Below are positions 50,638-62,376 of a stretch of 64,000 nt of DNA, in pieces. The DNA is from Lachancea kluyveri NRRL Y-12651. Taxonomy: Eukaryota > Ascomycota > Saccharomycetes > Saccharomycetales > Saccharomycetaceae. The first letter of the stretch is position 1. The number at the start of each line of letters is the position of its first letter. The DNA is taken from assembly GCA_000149225.2 (NCBI GenBank), contig CM000694.1, positions 1,116,001 to 1,180,000 on the forward strand, read 5' to 3'. The notes beneath the pieces were generated by a model. It saw nothing but the letters and a program-made list of their open reading frames with translations. It was not told the DNA's origin and made no database searches. Both the position numbers and the translations under genes were made by a program.

Positions 50638-52983
50638 ATGAACCTTTTCTCCACTATATCAGAAGCGCTGCTTAACGTGAACGCTTCGTTGCCACTATCA
50701 CATGGGGACGCGCCTGACTTTAGAAAACCCACAGCAAGAGTTGCCAGAACACAACTGACAGTTGCTTCGCTTCTGGGATTATTCGCTCTCTTCTCTTTCT
50801 CTGTCTTGCTGAAAAAGCTTCCTAGGCTCTATGCTAGTCGTAAGTACAAAGTCACTGGTCTACCCTCCTGGAACGATCAGCAGTTGTTTGGCTGGATTCC
50901 TGTACTCTTTAAAATCAGTGATAGCCAAGTTTTGGAGTTTGCAGGGTTAGATGCTTTTGTGTTTTTAGGCTTTTTCAAGATGTGCATAAAGCTTTTTTCT
51001 ATCTGCTGTCTCTTCTCTGTGTCGATAATCTCTCCAATTAGGTATCATTTCACAGGTCGGTACGACGATGGGAATGACGATGATGATGGGCCCTGGTATA
51101 AACGTAGTTCTGCTGCATTCACATTCGAAGAAGGCGATCCTAGTCCCGAAAAAGCTGAACTCTACTTATGGATGTACGTTGTCTTTACTTTTTTCTTTAC
51201 AATTCTCGCATTGTACTTGCTATTACAACAAACTAAAATTGTTGTAGATACAAGGCAGAGGTACCTGGGCAAACAAAATACAGTCACAGATAGAACTATC
51301 AGGCTTTCTGGTATACCTATGGAATTGAGAGAAGAAGAGGCCCTAAAGGAGCGCATAGAACAGTTGAAAATTGGGAAAGTTTCCTCAATTACTATTTGTA
51401 GAGAATGGGGGTCTCTGAATAGGCTGTTTCACTACAGAAAACGTGTTCTCAAAGAGCTAGAACTCAAGTACAGCGAATGTCCTGAATCCTTGAGGGATGT
51501 GGAGCATTACGATGAGAATTTTAGACTTAGAAACGACGAAGTCCATGGACCAGCTACTGACGAGAACGGAGATGGACAAGACCGTGTGGATATAGATGAC
51601 AATGAAACGGAGGATAATAATATGTACTCTCAAATACAACTAAAAGGGCGTCCAAAAATGAAAGTGGGCTTATTTGGCATATGCGGTGAAGAAATCGATG
51701 CAATTGATCACTTGGAAAAACAGTTAAAGTTCATTGATAAAGAAATTGGAGAAGCTCGCAACAAAAGCTACCCACCAACACCCACCGCCTTTGTGACTAT
51801 GGATTCTGTAGCTAACGCACAGATGGCTGCACAGGCAGTGTTAGATCCTCGTGTTCACTTTTTCATCACTAGATTAGCACCTGCTCCGCATGATATCAAA
51901 TGGGACAATGTATGCTTATCAAGAAGAGAGAGGCTAACAAAGATATACACCGTCACCATTTTTATTGGTATCATCAGCGTGTTCTTAATTATTCCTGTCT
52001 CGTACTTGGCCACGTTGTTAAATTTGAAAACAATTACCAGGTTTTGGCCCAGTTTAGGACAATTTTTAAGAGGAAACCAATGGGCCCAAAATATTGTTAC
52101 TGGTCTACTTCCGACCTATATTTTCACATTGTTGAATGTCGGAATCCCATATTTCTATGAATATTTAACTTCACGCCAAGGGTTAGTGTCATACAGTGAA
52201 GAGGAAACTTCTTTAGTTTCCAAAAATTTCTTCTACATATTTGTCAACTTGTTCTTAGTTTTCACATTGGCGGGAACTGCTTCTAATTACTGGGGATATT
52301 TGAGTGATACCACCAAAATTGCGTACCAACTGGCAACATCAGTTAAAGAGTTTTCATTGTTCTATGTTGATTTGATAATCTTCCAAGGTATCGGCATGTT
52401 CCCATTCAAACTGTTACTTGTGGGTAGTCTGATAGGTTTTCCCTTCGTCAAGATCAAATGCAAAACCCCAAGACAACATAAAGAGATGTACAGTCCTCCT
52501 ATTTTCAACTTTGGTTTACAACTACCTCAGCCGATTTTGATTTTAATTATCACGCTCATATACAGTGTGATGAGTACCAAAATTTTAACTTCTGGGCTAG
52601 CATACTTCGTCATTGGGTTTTATGTTTACAAATACCAATTGATTTTTGCCACGGATCATTTGCCTCATTCAACTGGAAAAGTGTGGCCACTGATATACAG
52701 AAGGGTTATTCTAGGTCTTTTGCTATTCCAGTTGACTATGGCTGGTACGCTAGCAGGCTTTCAGGGAGGCTGGGTTCTCTCTTCGAGCTTGTTTCCGCTG
52801 CCATTTTTGACAATTAGTTTTTTGTGGGATTTTGAAAAGAACTATTTACCTTTGTCACAATTCATTGCCCTAAGTTCTATACGTGAAAATGAACGCGACA
52901 ATGCGCTGGTTTCTTCGACGGTCGAAAACGAAAACTACGAGTACCCATATTTGGTGTCCACATTAGAAAGGCCTATGATTTAA
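50638..52983 (+). CDS. CSC1: OSCA/TMEM63-type cation channel protein Csc1
   Basis: An osmosensitive, calcium-permeable channel family. The protein is 781 residues from the ATG at 50638 (S. cerevisiae YLR241W, about 782); the upstream GTG in frame is not used. It has an N-terminal TM segment (about 45-65), TM1-2 after it, and a long RRM-like cytosolic loop with an acidic stretch (about 200-430). The remainder is multi-TM in the DUF221/RSN1_7TM core, with the [17 protein letters not shown] motif. The membrane location is likely the plasma or an internal membrane. Confidence 0.93.
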   Translation: MNLFSTISEALLNVNASLPLSHGDAPDFRKPTARVARTQLTVASLLGLFALFSFSVLLKKLPRLYASRKYKVTGLPSWNDQQLFGWIPVLFKISDSQVLEFAGLDAFVFLGFFKMCIKLFSICCLFSVSIISPIRYHFTGRYDDGNDDDDGPWYKRSSAAFTFEEGDPSPEKAELYLWMYVVFTFFFTILALYLLLQQTKIVVDTRQRYLGKQNTVTDRTIRLSGIPMELREEEALKERIEQLKIGKVSSITICREWGSLNRLFHYRKRVLKELELKYSECPESLRDVEHYDENFRLRNDEVHGPATDENGDGQDRVDIDDNETEDNNMYSQIQLKGRPKMKVGLFGICGEEIDAIDHLEKQLKFIDKEIGEARNKSYPPTPTAFVTMDSVANAQMAAQAVLDPRVHFFITRLAPAPHDIKWDNVCLSRRERLTKIYTVTIFIGIISVFLIIPVSYLATLLNLKTITRFWPSLGQFLRGNQWAQNIVTGLLPTYIFTLLNVGIPYFYEYLTSRQGLVSYSEEETSLVSKNFFYIFVNLFLVFTLAGTASNYWGYLSDTTKIAYQLATSVKEFSLFYVDLIIFQGIGMFPFKLLLVGSLIGFPFVKIKCKTPRQHKEMYSPPIFNFGLQLPQPILILIITLIYSVMSTKILTSGLAYFVIGFYVYKYQLIFATDHLPHSTGKVWPLIYRRVILGLLLFQLTMAGTLAGFQGGWVLSSSLFPLPFLTISFLWDFEKNYLPLSQFIALSSIRENERDNALVSSTVENENYEYPYLVSTLERPMI

Positions 52984-53051
52984 AGATGGGTATATAGAAA
53001 AGAAAAGTTTTATTATTTGTATTTTTTGAAAACCTCTCTGGTATTCCTTTA

Positions 53052-53960
53052 TTATAGAAAAAAATGCTTATTCGCTATGATTTTATGGATAGACATCTCA
53101 CACTCGCCTCTGAGATACGCATACGCAAGGCTAAGATCTCCATTAGAAACTATGAGGGACAACAAAGGTTTTACACAAACGAATCGTACGAGAGAAACCA
53201 GAACAAAGACTTGCAGGATTTGGAAATAACCACGATTGGTGACAATTTTCAATGCTTCAACGATATAGAGATTGGCAACCCACTGGATGATGCTAGTCGA
53301 TAACAATGTATCGTAAGGCCAAATCAACATAAGTATGGGAAAAATCTTCGCACCATAAGACAACAAAATGGTATAAGAAATGACATCCTTTGCATAATCA
53401 TTGCTAGTCCCCCAATCCAGCCAGTGGATTAAAACATATTGTGTTACATTATGCAATAGTGAGATATCGATGATACTGTAAATTGCGAAGTAGGTATACT
53501 GAGACAATGCATCTTTTTGCAGTACATCATTCATCAATAAATTAGTATTTACTGAGTAGTGACTGTAATAAGTTTGATATTTCCTCTCTTCAGAGGCCCA
53601 CACCAGATATACTTCAAAAGCAATGGTTAATATCCATATTCTGTTTAGCCTATCAAACTTCAGAAGCCAGTTTCGCAAGTTGAAAACGAACAGCTTGAGC
53701 CGCCCCAAAAACCCAGCACCCTTTTCATTAACCTTCCACTTGGGATACTTTGATAGTTGAGATTCCAGAGAGTTAAAAACCAAATGCCTGTAAGCCTCTG
53801 GTTTCAGTAACAATAAGTCAATAAACAATAATACATTATCGTACTCTACGTAGCTATCAACAACATTCTGGCAACTGGGACAATCTGTTAACTTAATATG
53901 GTTATTGGAGTAAGCCACATATAGGGACTTCACAGGGTGGCAGCAGTGAGTGCAAATCAT
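53052..53960 (-). CDS. ARV1: Sterol/lipid homeostasis protein Arv1
   Basis: An ER membrane protein for intracellular sterol distribution and GPI intermediate flipping. From the ATG at 53960 it has 302 residues (about 321 in S. cerevisiae, YLR242C). The Arv1 homology domain starts with a zinc ribbon C3, C6, C27 and C30, then VDSYVEYDNVLLFIDLLLLK, then several TM segments including KDVISYTILLSYGAKIFP. An in-frame GTG eight codons further upstream was rejected as the start because homology begins MIC. Confidence 0.95.
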   Translation of the reverse strand: MICTHCCHPVKSLYVAYSNNHIKLTDCPSCQNVVDSYVEYDNVLLFIDLLLLKPEAYRHLVFNSLESQLSKYPKWKVNEKGAGFLGRLKLFVFNLRNWLLKFDRLNRIWILTIAFEVYLVWASEERKYQTYYSHYSVNTNLLMNDVLQKDALSQYTYFAIYSIIDISLLHNVTQYVLIHWLDWGTSNDYAKDVISYTILLSYGAKIFPILMLIWPYDTLLSTSIIQWVANLYIVEALKIVTNRGYFQILQVFVLVSLVRFVCVKPLLSLIVSNGDLSLAYAYLRGECEMSIHKIIANKHFFL

Positions 53961-54102
53961 AACCGGATGTGTTCCGTCTTTCACCGCACCCTTGCCTTGT
54001 TTAATGATCCAACATGCGATGATTCAAACGTGGAAAAAATTCTATCTTGAAATGGAATCTCAATTATGACAAACACTGTATAACAGCTAAAAACAGCCAG
54101 GA

Positions 54103-55779
54103 ATGTCCTATTACAACAAAAACAAAACACCTTGCAAGTACTTTCAGCAGGGGAAGTGTAATAGAGGTAACAGTTGCAATTTTGCGCATGTTTCCAACAA
54201 CAATACAGGGAATAGTAGCGCATTACAGAAGTCTGATGCAGAAAAGTACAAAATGTTTGTTGACTCTTCTAACCTGAATAAATATTCTAAAGAGATAGAA
54301 GAAGATATGAGAAGTATCCGTGAATTTCAAGTTTCTCCATTGACTTCATCTTATAGTCTTGGCTACCCATGTGCGGTAAACTTGATAAGTGGAAGAGATT
54401 TTTCACCCGAAGAATCACGTTTTCTACATTACCAGGCACGTCTTCAGAACAACTTGGCACAGTATGAGACTCAGATGGGTGCACGATCAAAGGATATAGA
54501 GAAATGTGTTGATTTTGTTAAGATGAACGCTACAAAAGGTGCGCGTTATTTGCAATTAGCTACTCAAAAAGTTACTGAGGGCGAAAATACCCAAATGAAG
54601 GATTTTATCGAGCATCCGCTAGATTTATCTGGACAGTCATACACCACCAGTGCTGGTTTGTCTCCTTTTAGTAGCAGTGGCAACGCATTTGGTGGGAATC
54701 CTTTTGCCGTCAATAGTAATAATAGCAAACCGCTCGAAGGCAGTGCCATTACTACATCTTCCGGAAAACCAGTCACCGGTGTTAGCAGCATATTTGGCCA
54801 ACCGAGTATAGGAAACTCTACTTTTGGAAAGCCTGCATTCGGTGTTACTTCGAATGCCCCAGCTGCATTTGGTCAGTCAGGCTTTGCTGGTTCAACCTAC
54901 GGATCCAACGATGCTAAAAACATCACATCTAATGGCACCGGCACGTCCGTATTTGGTGCACCTGCGTTTGGTGGTTCAAATCCAGGGTCTTCGGGTAGCG
55001 TATTCGGGAAACCAGCATTTAGAGCCGGTTCCATGACAGGACCATCTACATTTGGGTCAGTTGGTTCTAATAACAACACCAACGCAGGGTTTGGCTCGGT
55101 ACCCGCTAGTTCTCCATTTGGTGCAACTGGTGGCGTATTTGGCAAACCAAGTTTTGGTTCTACAAGCGCTGCTTCTCCATTTACATCGTTACAAAAAAGT
55201 GACAATAGCCATACCACCAACCCATCTCCCTTTGGTAATGCGGGGTCTTCTGTCTCTACATCGTCTCCATTTGGCAATAAGGTGGCGAGCACTACGTTTG
55301 GAAGCTCGGGATTTGGCAGCTCAGGGTTCGGCAGCTCGGGATTCGGTAATACTACAAACGCAAATGATTCTACTACTGCATCTGTATTTGGTAAGCCAAG
55401 TTTTGGGTCTAGTGGATTTGGAAACACCTCTACCAATGACAAGGGCAACAACGGTTTCGACAAAATGGTGAATGCATCTCCATTTGGTAGCCTGAATAAA
55501 GATAGCACCACTTCACCCGGCTTTTCGACACCTGGTAATAACACATCTTTCTCTACTCACCAGGGTACTATAAATACAAATGCTTCTCCCTTTCTTCAAA
55601 ATACGGGCATGTCCAATACGTTTCAGCAACAGAGCGTCGCGAGATTTATTCAAGGTCTTCCAGATGAAGAGGTTAAAGTAGATGACCTTCCTCAAGAAAT
55701 TATTGATGAATTCAGATCCGAACACTTCACTTTGGGCAAGGTCCCGGATATACCACCACCAGCTGCCTTGATTTCATAG
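54103..55779 (+). CDS. NUP42: FG-nucleoporin Nup42 with an N-terminal CCCH zinc finger
   Basis: A cytoplasmic-side nucleoporin that helps Gle1/Dbp5 release mRNA. The 558 residues (about 430 in S. cerevisiae, YDR192C) start with a CCCH finger C11-x7-C19-x5-C25-x3-H29, then a helical domain (about 40-175). A Ser/Gly/Phe-rich region follows with many FG, SPFG and FGKPSFG repeats (about 185-510). The C-terminal Gle1-binding helix ends VPDIPPPAALIS, matching the S. cerevisiae tail. As I recall, S. cerevisiae Nup42 lacks the finger, while animal NUP42 and fission yeast Amo1 have it. Confidence 0.93.
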   Translation: MSYYNKNKTPCKYFQQGKCNRGNSCNFAHVSNNNTGNSSALQKSDAEKYKMFVDSSNLNKYSKEIEEDMRSIREFQVSPLTSSYSLGYPCAVNLISGRDFSPEESRFLHYQARLQNNLAQYETQMGARSKDIEKCVDFVKMNATKGARYLQLATQKVTEGENTQMKDFIEHPLDLSGQSYTTSAGLSPFSSSGNAFGGNPFAVNSNNSKPLEGSAITTSSGKPVTGVSSIFGQPSIGNSTFGKPAFGVTSNAPAAFGQSGFAGSTYGSNDAKNITSNGTGTSVFGAPAFGGSNPGSSGSVFGKPAFRAGSMTGPSTFGSVGSNNNTNAGFGSVPASSPFGATGGVFGKPSFGSTSAASPFTSLQKSDNSHTTNPSPFGNAGSSVSTSSPFGNKVASTTFGSSGFGSSGFGSSGFGNTTNANDSTTASVFGKPSFGSSGFGNTSTNDKGNNGFDKMVNASPFGSLNKDSTTSPGFSTPGNNTSFSTHQGTINTNASPFLQNTGMSNTFQQQSVARFIQGLPDEEVKVDDLPQEIIDEFRSEHFTLGKVPDIPPPAALIS

Positions 55780-55829
55780 GTTATTACATAGAAATAGCAT
55801 ACAATCTAGAATTATCAAAAAATATTAAA

Positions 55830-55837
55830 TCACGTGA
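55830..55837. promoter_or_regulatory. Cbf1-type TCACGTGA palindrome upstream of GPN3
   Basis: TCACGTGA lies about 130 bp upstream of the GPN3 ATG and 51 bp after the NUP42 stop. The palindrome and the spacing fit a core promoter site. Inferred. Confidence 0.45.
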
Positions 55838-55965
55838 TTGGCACATGCTGACCTCACGAGGAAGAAAAAGAAATTTGAAGAATTTTTTTGGCACTTATGC
55901 TCACTAAGCTCATCTACAATTGTTAAAGCCTGTTCTAAGTTATTCCAAATTCAAAACAACAATAA

Positions 55966-56781
55966 ATGTCTCGCGTTGGCGTTCTAGTATTGGGTCCAGC
56001 CGGTGCTGGAAAGAGCACATTCTGCAACTCTATAGTATCGCACATGCAAAGTATTGGACGCAGGGCCCACATTGTAAATTTGGACCCTGCTGCTAACCCT
56101 AATGAATATGAATTCACGATTGACATCAGGGATTTAATTTCGCTAGAAGATGTCATGGAAGAAATGGATTTGGGACCTAATGGATCTCTGATCTATTGCT
56201 TTGAGTATCTATTGGAAAACTTGGACTGGTTAGACGAAGAGATCGGTGATTATAACGATGAATACCTAATCTTTGACTGCCCAGGCCAGATCGAATTATA
56301 CACACACGTCCCGGTATTACCAACTATCGTTCGCCATTTACAAAATCAATTAAATTTCAACCTATGCGCAACTTATCTACTGGAGGCACCATTCATAATA
56401 GACACTTCTAAGTTTTTCAGTGGTGCTTTGAGTGCAATGTCAGCAATGATTCTGTTGGAGTTACCCCATATCAATGTTTTAAGCAAACTAGATTTGATCA
56501 AAGATGAATACAGTAAGAAGAAGCTAAAGAGGTTTTTAAACCCGGATCCGTTGTTGATAGTAGATTCGGCTAAGGAGGAAACGAATCCAAGATTCCACCA
56601 ACTAAACGAAGCAATTGCCAACCTAGTCGACGATTTCGGTATGGTACAGTTTTTGCCACTAGAGGCGAAAAATCCAGACAGTGTTTCAACAATTTTAAGC
56701 TATATTGATGATGTCACCCAGTGGGCTGAAGGGCAAGAGCCAAAAGAGCCAAATGATCAAATCGAGATCGATGATATGTAG
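55966..56781 (+). CDS. GPN3: GPN-loop GTPase 3
   Basis: It helps assemble and import RNA polymerase II (with Npa3/Gpn2). The 271 residues (about 272 in S. cerevisiae, YLR243W) show the P-loop GPAGAGKST, the GPN motif in [19 protein letters not shown] (switch II) and LSKLDL (base specificity). In S. cerevisiae it flanks ARV1 on chromosome XII; here NUP42 from the chromosome IV block lies between. Confidence 0.97.
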   Translation: MSRVGVLVLGPAGAGKSTFCNSIVSHMQSIGRRAHIVNLDPAANPNEYEFTIDIRDLISLEDVMEEMDLGPNGSLIYCFEYLLENLDWLDEEIGDYNDEYLIFDCPGQIELYTHVPVLPTIVRHLQNQLNFNLCATYLLEAPFIIDTSKFFSGALSAMSAMILLELPHINVLSKLDLIKDEYSKKKLKRFLNPDPLLIVDSAKEETNPRFHQLNEAIANLVDDFGMVQFLPLEAKNPDSVSTILSYIDDVTQWAEGQEPKEPNDQIEIDDM

Positions 56782-56867
56782 TTTAAGTGATAAAAAGATT
56801 GAACAAATGCATATACTTACATAATATAAAACAAAACCGTGAATGGATACTCCCTTTTTTTCTTTTC

Positions 56868-58016
56868 TCACTTCTTCCTGTTCACTATTTCTGGAACGTT
56901 TTGGCAGTCTCCAACTATGATCAAATCTATAAATTCTACGAAATCCCTTATGCTTTGAGAAGGAAATTCGCTATTAATCCATAATACAACTCCTTTCGAA
57001 GAATGGACCTTGCGAGCAAAATCTCTGCACATAGTTCTCACCCCTGGGATCTTTAAACTTGTTCCAACAATCACCAAACAATCAGGCCTGCTCTTTAAGT
57101 CTCTTGTAGCAATATCACCAATTCTGTCACCTTCTGGATGATATTCATTATATAGTACAATCCTGGGCCTCAACTTACCAACGCCTTGTGAACGGATCCC
57201 AGCGATTAATCTGACAGCTTCGAATTCTTGGCACTGTGGGCAAAGAGGTATTATATGGCCATCTGTCTGACTTTCTTCACATTTGAAAATCGTCGGATCC
57301 AGGTCATAAATCTTTGAACACTTAGTACATGACATGTGGTTAATACTGCCATGTAAACGGACGGTAATAGGCGTAGGCGTCTCCAAGGGAGTTCGTGATG
57401 CTATATGAGGTAGTTTATCTTCCAGGCAATCAATGTTTTGAGTGTACAACCTTCTTAGGCTTCCTTCACGGGCTAGTTCATTAACCATACAATGGAATGA
57501 CGTTGGCTTGAACTGAGAACTCATCTGGTGTAAATCCACAATCATCTTGTTAAATTTCACACTGATGGAATCATCGGCGTAAACCCGGTTAAAGTCGAAA
57601 AGCTCTTTCCCAGATGACACTTTGTTACCTTTCAAAGACGAGAATAAACCCGAACTTGATCTAAAATCTGGGATTCCTGCAGCTACTGATATTCCAGCAC
57701 CAGCTATGATAATAATCCTTTTGGAATAGGTAAATGCATAATGGATAAACTGCGCTTTTCGCTCATCATCCGCTGAAGGGCGGGCCTCAGAAACGTACTC
57801 ATCTGCATTAAAAACCGAGTTTAATGGTGGCCGATATTTTGATCTTGGTTTCCTTCGGCTTCTGGAAGCCTTTTTCAAGTCTGTCAGTAATTTCCTGGGA
57901 GGCGCCAGTTGTTGCTGTTGCTCATTTAGGGGTTCTTGCTTCTCTACAGTTGCTGGCGGTGTGATTGGCAGGTTCAGGTTCACACGTGGTGATGAATTGA
58001 GGTCTTCGTTTTCCAT
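56868..58016 (-). CDS. HST4: Sirtuin histone deacetylase Hst4
   Basis: An NAD+-dependent deacetylase, with Hst3 in S. cerevisiae acting on H3 Lys56. The 382 residues (about 370 in S. cerevisiae, YDR191W) have a basic N-terminus and the Rossmann motif GAGIS (106-110) with GIPDFRS. YTQNIDCLE follows, with catalytic His222 in VRLHGS, and a zinc site Cys230, Cys233, Cys259 and Cys262. Divergent from RVB1. Confidence 0.94.
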   Translation of the reverse strand: MENEDLNSSPRVNLNLPITPPATVEKQEPLNEQQQQLAPPRKLLTDLKKASRSRRKPRSKYRPPLNSVFNADEYVSEARPSADDERKAQFIHYAFTYSKRIIIIAGAGISVAAGIPDFRSSSGLFSSLKGNKVSSGKELFDFNRVYADDSISVKFNKMIVDLHQMSSQFKPTSFHCMVNELAREGSLRRLYTQNIDCLEDKLPHIASRTPLETPTPITVRLHGSINHMSCTKCSKIYDLDPTIFKCEESQTDGHIIPLCPQCQEFEAVRLIAGIRSQGVGKLRPRIVLYNEYHPEGDRIGDIATRDLKSRPDCLVIVGTSLKIPGVRTMCRDFARKVHSSKGVVLWINSEFPSQSIRDFVEFIDLIIVGDCQNVPEIVNRKK

Positions 58017-60023
<2,007 letters not shown>

Positions 60024-60152
60024 TTAGAACAAAAAATAGATTTTCCCACCCTGTAAAATAATTAATAAGAAAGCAAAACTAAATTTCTTCCTTACTAAAA
60101 ACATGTGTTTGTACAGTGTTCTTAATATACAACAGAACTAAAAATTTCGTAT

Positions 60153-62151
60153 CTACCCTAGATTGGATATCTCCTTCAAAAAATCGCCTGGAGTGGTGAT
60201 ATCCGTACTACCATAAATAACCTTTTTAGGATAACCTTGTTGAGAGTGAGCCCATTCTTGTAAATTTTGGTATTCTAAATAGTTACCACCACCAACAACA
60301 AAGACTAAGGATTTGTTGTAGGATTGTCTTTTTGGCTTTTTAGAATGTGACCCACGGATTAAACGAGGATCAAAAAATAGGTAGTCGTCTGTAGTTTCCA
60401 AGTTTTTCTGTGAGCTGTTCAATGGGTCCATAATGGCTTCCACGACATTTGTAATCGGGATAGTTTTTTTCTCAGGAAGAAAGTTTTTGATACCAGAAAT
60501 TAAAGACCCAACACCGCCTTGGATTTTACCCTCAGTCAAACCATACAGCTTGTTTGACAATCCTGACAACAACACCGATGAATTGGCACCGGATGACGCA
60601 TTTTTGATGTCCGAAGTGCCATTTTCCAAAGATTTGTTCTGCAAAGGCATGTTGGATAATTTCATAATTTCTTTAAGTTTGTAAACGTACTTCAAAGCGC
60701 TAATATCGTAGTTTTCTTCGGTGAAGTATTGTTCAACCTGTTTTATGAACTCCTGAGGTAAGCCATTGGCTGAATTTAGATACATTATAATAAATGTTCT
60801 TAGCTTGTCTTCAAAATTGTTTGATTTGTTATCTTTCAAAGTATCTAAGTAGCGTTGTCTGGTCTTAGCAGAGTCCTGGTCTTGTTCGATTTCGAAAAAA
60901 GAGTCCAACCCCCTAGTCTCTAGCTGAGAAAGTAGGGAGGCCAGTACTTTCATATGAGTGTCAATTATTGCTTTCTTAGCAGTCAACTCAGGCAACCTGT
61001 TTACTGCATCTTGGATTAGCAAAGTATCATTATTCGTATTAGGATCTAAATCATCCAAGTTATTGACACCTGTTTTTTTAGTAATTTCTTCGGCTTCGGT
61101 TTTATACTCAGCTAAAGCATTCTCCACATTTTCTACAGCATCTGGAAAGGGTAAATGTGCGTTCCCTGCCCAGAAGAAATCTTTTGGCTCTATGTCCAAT
61201 TTTTTTTGGCTCACTTTACCCTGTTCATCCTTAACCTGAATGGTGATGGTGTTCCTAGACAACTTAAAAACATCGAACACCAAGCATTGGTAAATCCATG
61301 AGTGAGAAAACATGGATGCGAGATCAATGTTTCTGTCCAAAATAACTAAGACAAACCTTTCCAAAGAGTTGGTGGTAGTGTTGCCAGTAGATCTTGTGTT
61401 GATAACATAATCACGTAGCTTGCTCTCTAGATTTTGAGCTACCATCTCTGCAGGTCCACCTTTAGGAGCACGTATAATGGGAATAGAACCAAGTGTCATA
61501 ACAGAATTGTATAAACCATTGGCGATCTTATCGCATAATTTGGTTATCTGGTCTTCACTGGACTGTGGGTTGTTAAACTGGATATAAGTACCAGGAAGCT
61601 CTAAGGAGAAAAGTTCTGGCTCTGTTACAATGAAATCCAAATACTGGTCGTACACTTGTTTGATCTTACTAGATCTTGCTGTTAGGGATACTTGCCTTGC
61701 AAAGTGTTCGAGCAACTCTCTACTCAAGGATGAGGTAAAGTTGACGTAGAAGTCAGCATATTTATCTTCTTTTAAATCCTGAACAATTAGGTCAATATTT
61801 TCTTGCGTAGGTTGTACAAAATAAACAACTGGAACATCTGGCAAGGGTGTTCTCCTCTGTTGGATTAGAGTGTGTACAGTGACCCCAGACTTCAATAAGT
61901 CGTTGACCCGCAAGATGGAGGATACAATTGCTGTACTTTTCGAATCCAATACCAAGACCTTCCAAACCATTTCTTGGTCATTGAAACCGGAAGTCAGGTC
62001 TGTAGACGTGGTGTCTTTGTTGAACATTAACATTTTCTCAATGAAAGCTGAATAACGTGGTTTGTTAGTAACGTTGATATTGGGAGAATAAAGCAGTATA
62101 TAGCATACTAATTTGTCTATCTCTCAGACTGGTTTCCTCGTTCATGAGCAT
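60153..62151 (-). CDS. SLY1: SM protein Sly1, with an intron after codon 14
   Basis: It regulates ER-Golgi SNARE assembly by binding Sed5. Exon 1 is 62151-62109 (43 nt), the intron 62108-62048 (61 nt) and exon 2 62047-60153. The spliced product is 645 residues (about 666 in S. cerevisiae, YDR189W). Exon 1 encodes MLMNEETSLRDRQI, which resembles the SLRDMQI stretch of S. cerevisiae Sly1, and exon 2 resumes with FIEKMLMFNKD, so the alignment continues across the splice. An unspliced reading would need a late ATG (62033) and lose this conserved start. The Sec1-like core ends in LVFVVGGGNYLEYQNLQEW. Confidence 0.92.
62048..62108 (-). other. Spliceosomal intron of SLY1
   Basis: Sixty-one nt with donor GTATGC, a perfect branch box TACTAAC (62070-62064) and acceptor TTCAG at 62048, 16 nt after the branch box ends. 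The exon joined across it is in phase, and total coding length is a multiple of three. Confidence 0.88.
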
Positions 62152-62262
62152 TTTTCAATCGTCTCTGAGATGTATACCTTTCTACTTGTGGATTGAATAT
62201 GAGTTACAACTAGCCACACTAGACGAAAACAACTTAGGTTGGTGTTCTCAACAATTAATAAG

Positions 62263-62275
62263 ATCACTCCAAACG
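62263..62275 (+). promoter_or_regulatory. Abf1-type site upstream of SLY1
   Basis: ATCACTCCAAACG fits RTCRYN5ACG exactly. It lies about 110 bp upstream of the SLY1 ATG, within the 225-bp gap to the CCT6 stop. Binding is inferred. Confidence 0.5.
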
Positions 62276-62376
62276 TATATACCATTTAAACAGCGGTAGT
62301 CAGCTCGAATTGCTTTGTATTATAAACCTATGCTACAGAGATTTTCCTATAATTATTTACACAGTGGTAATGCATT

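Noticed and set aside
53961-53984. GTG start for ARV1
   Set aside because: Homology starts at MIC (53960), and GTG is not a usual yeast nuclear start.
54897-55544. 215-codon frame antisense to NUP42
   Set aside because: It is the complement of the repetitive FG-coding region, and its Pro/Leu/Asn repeats mirror those units.
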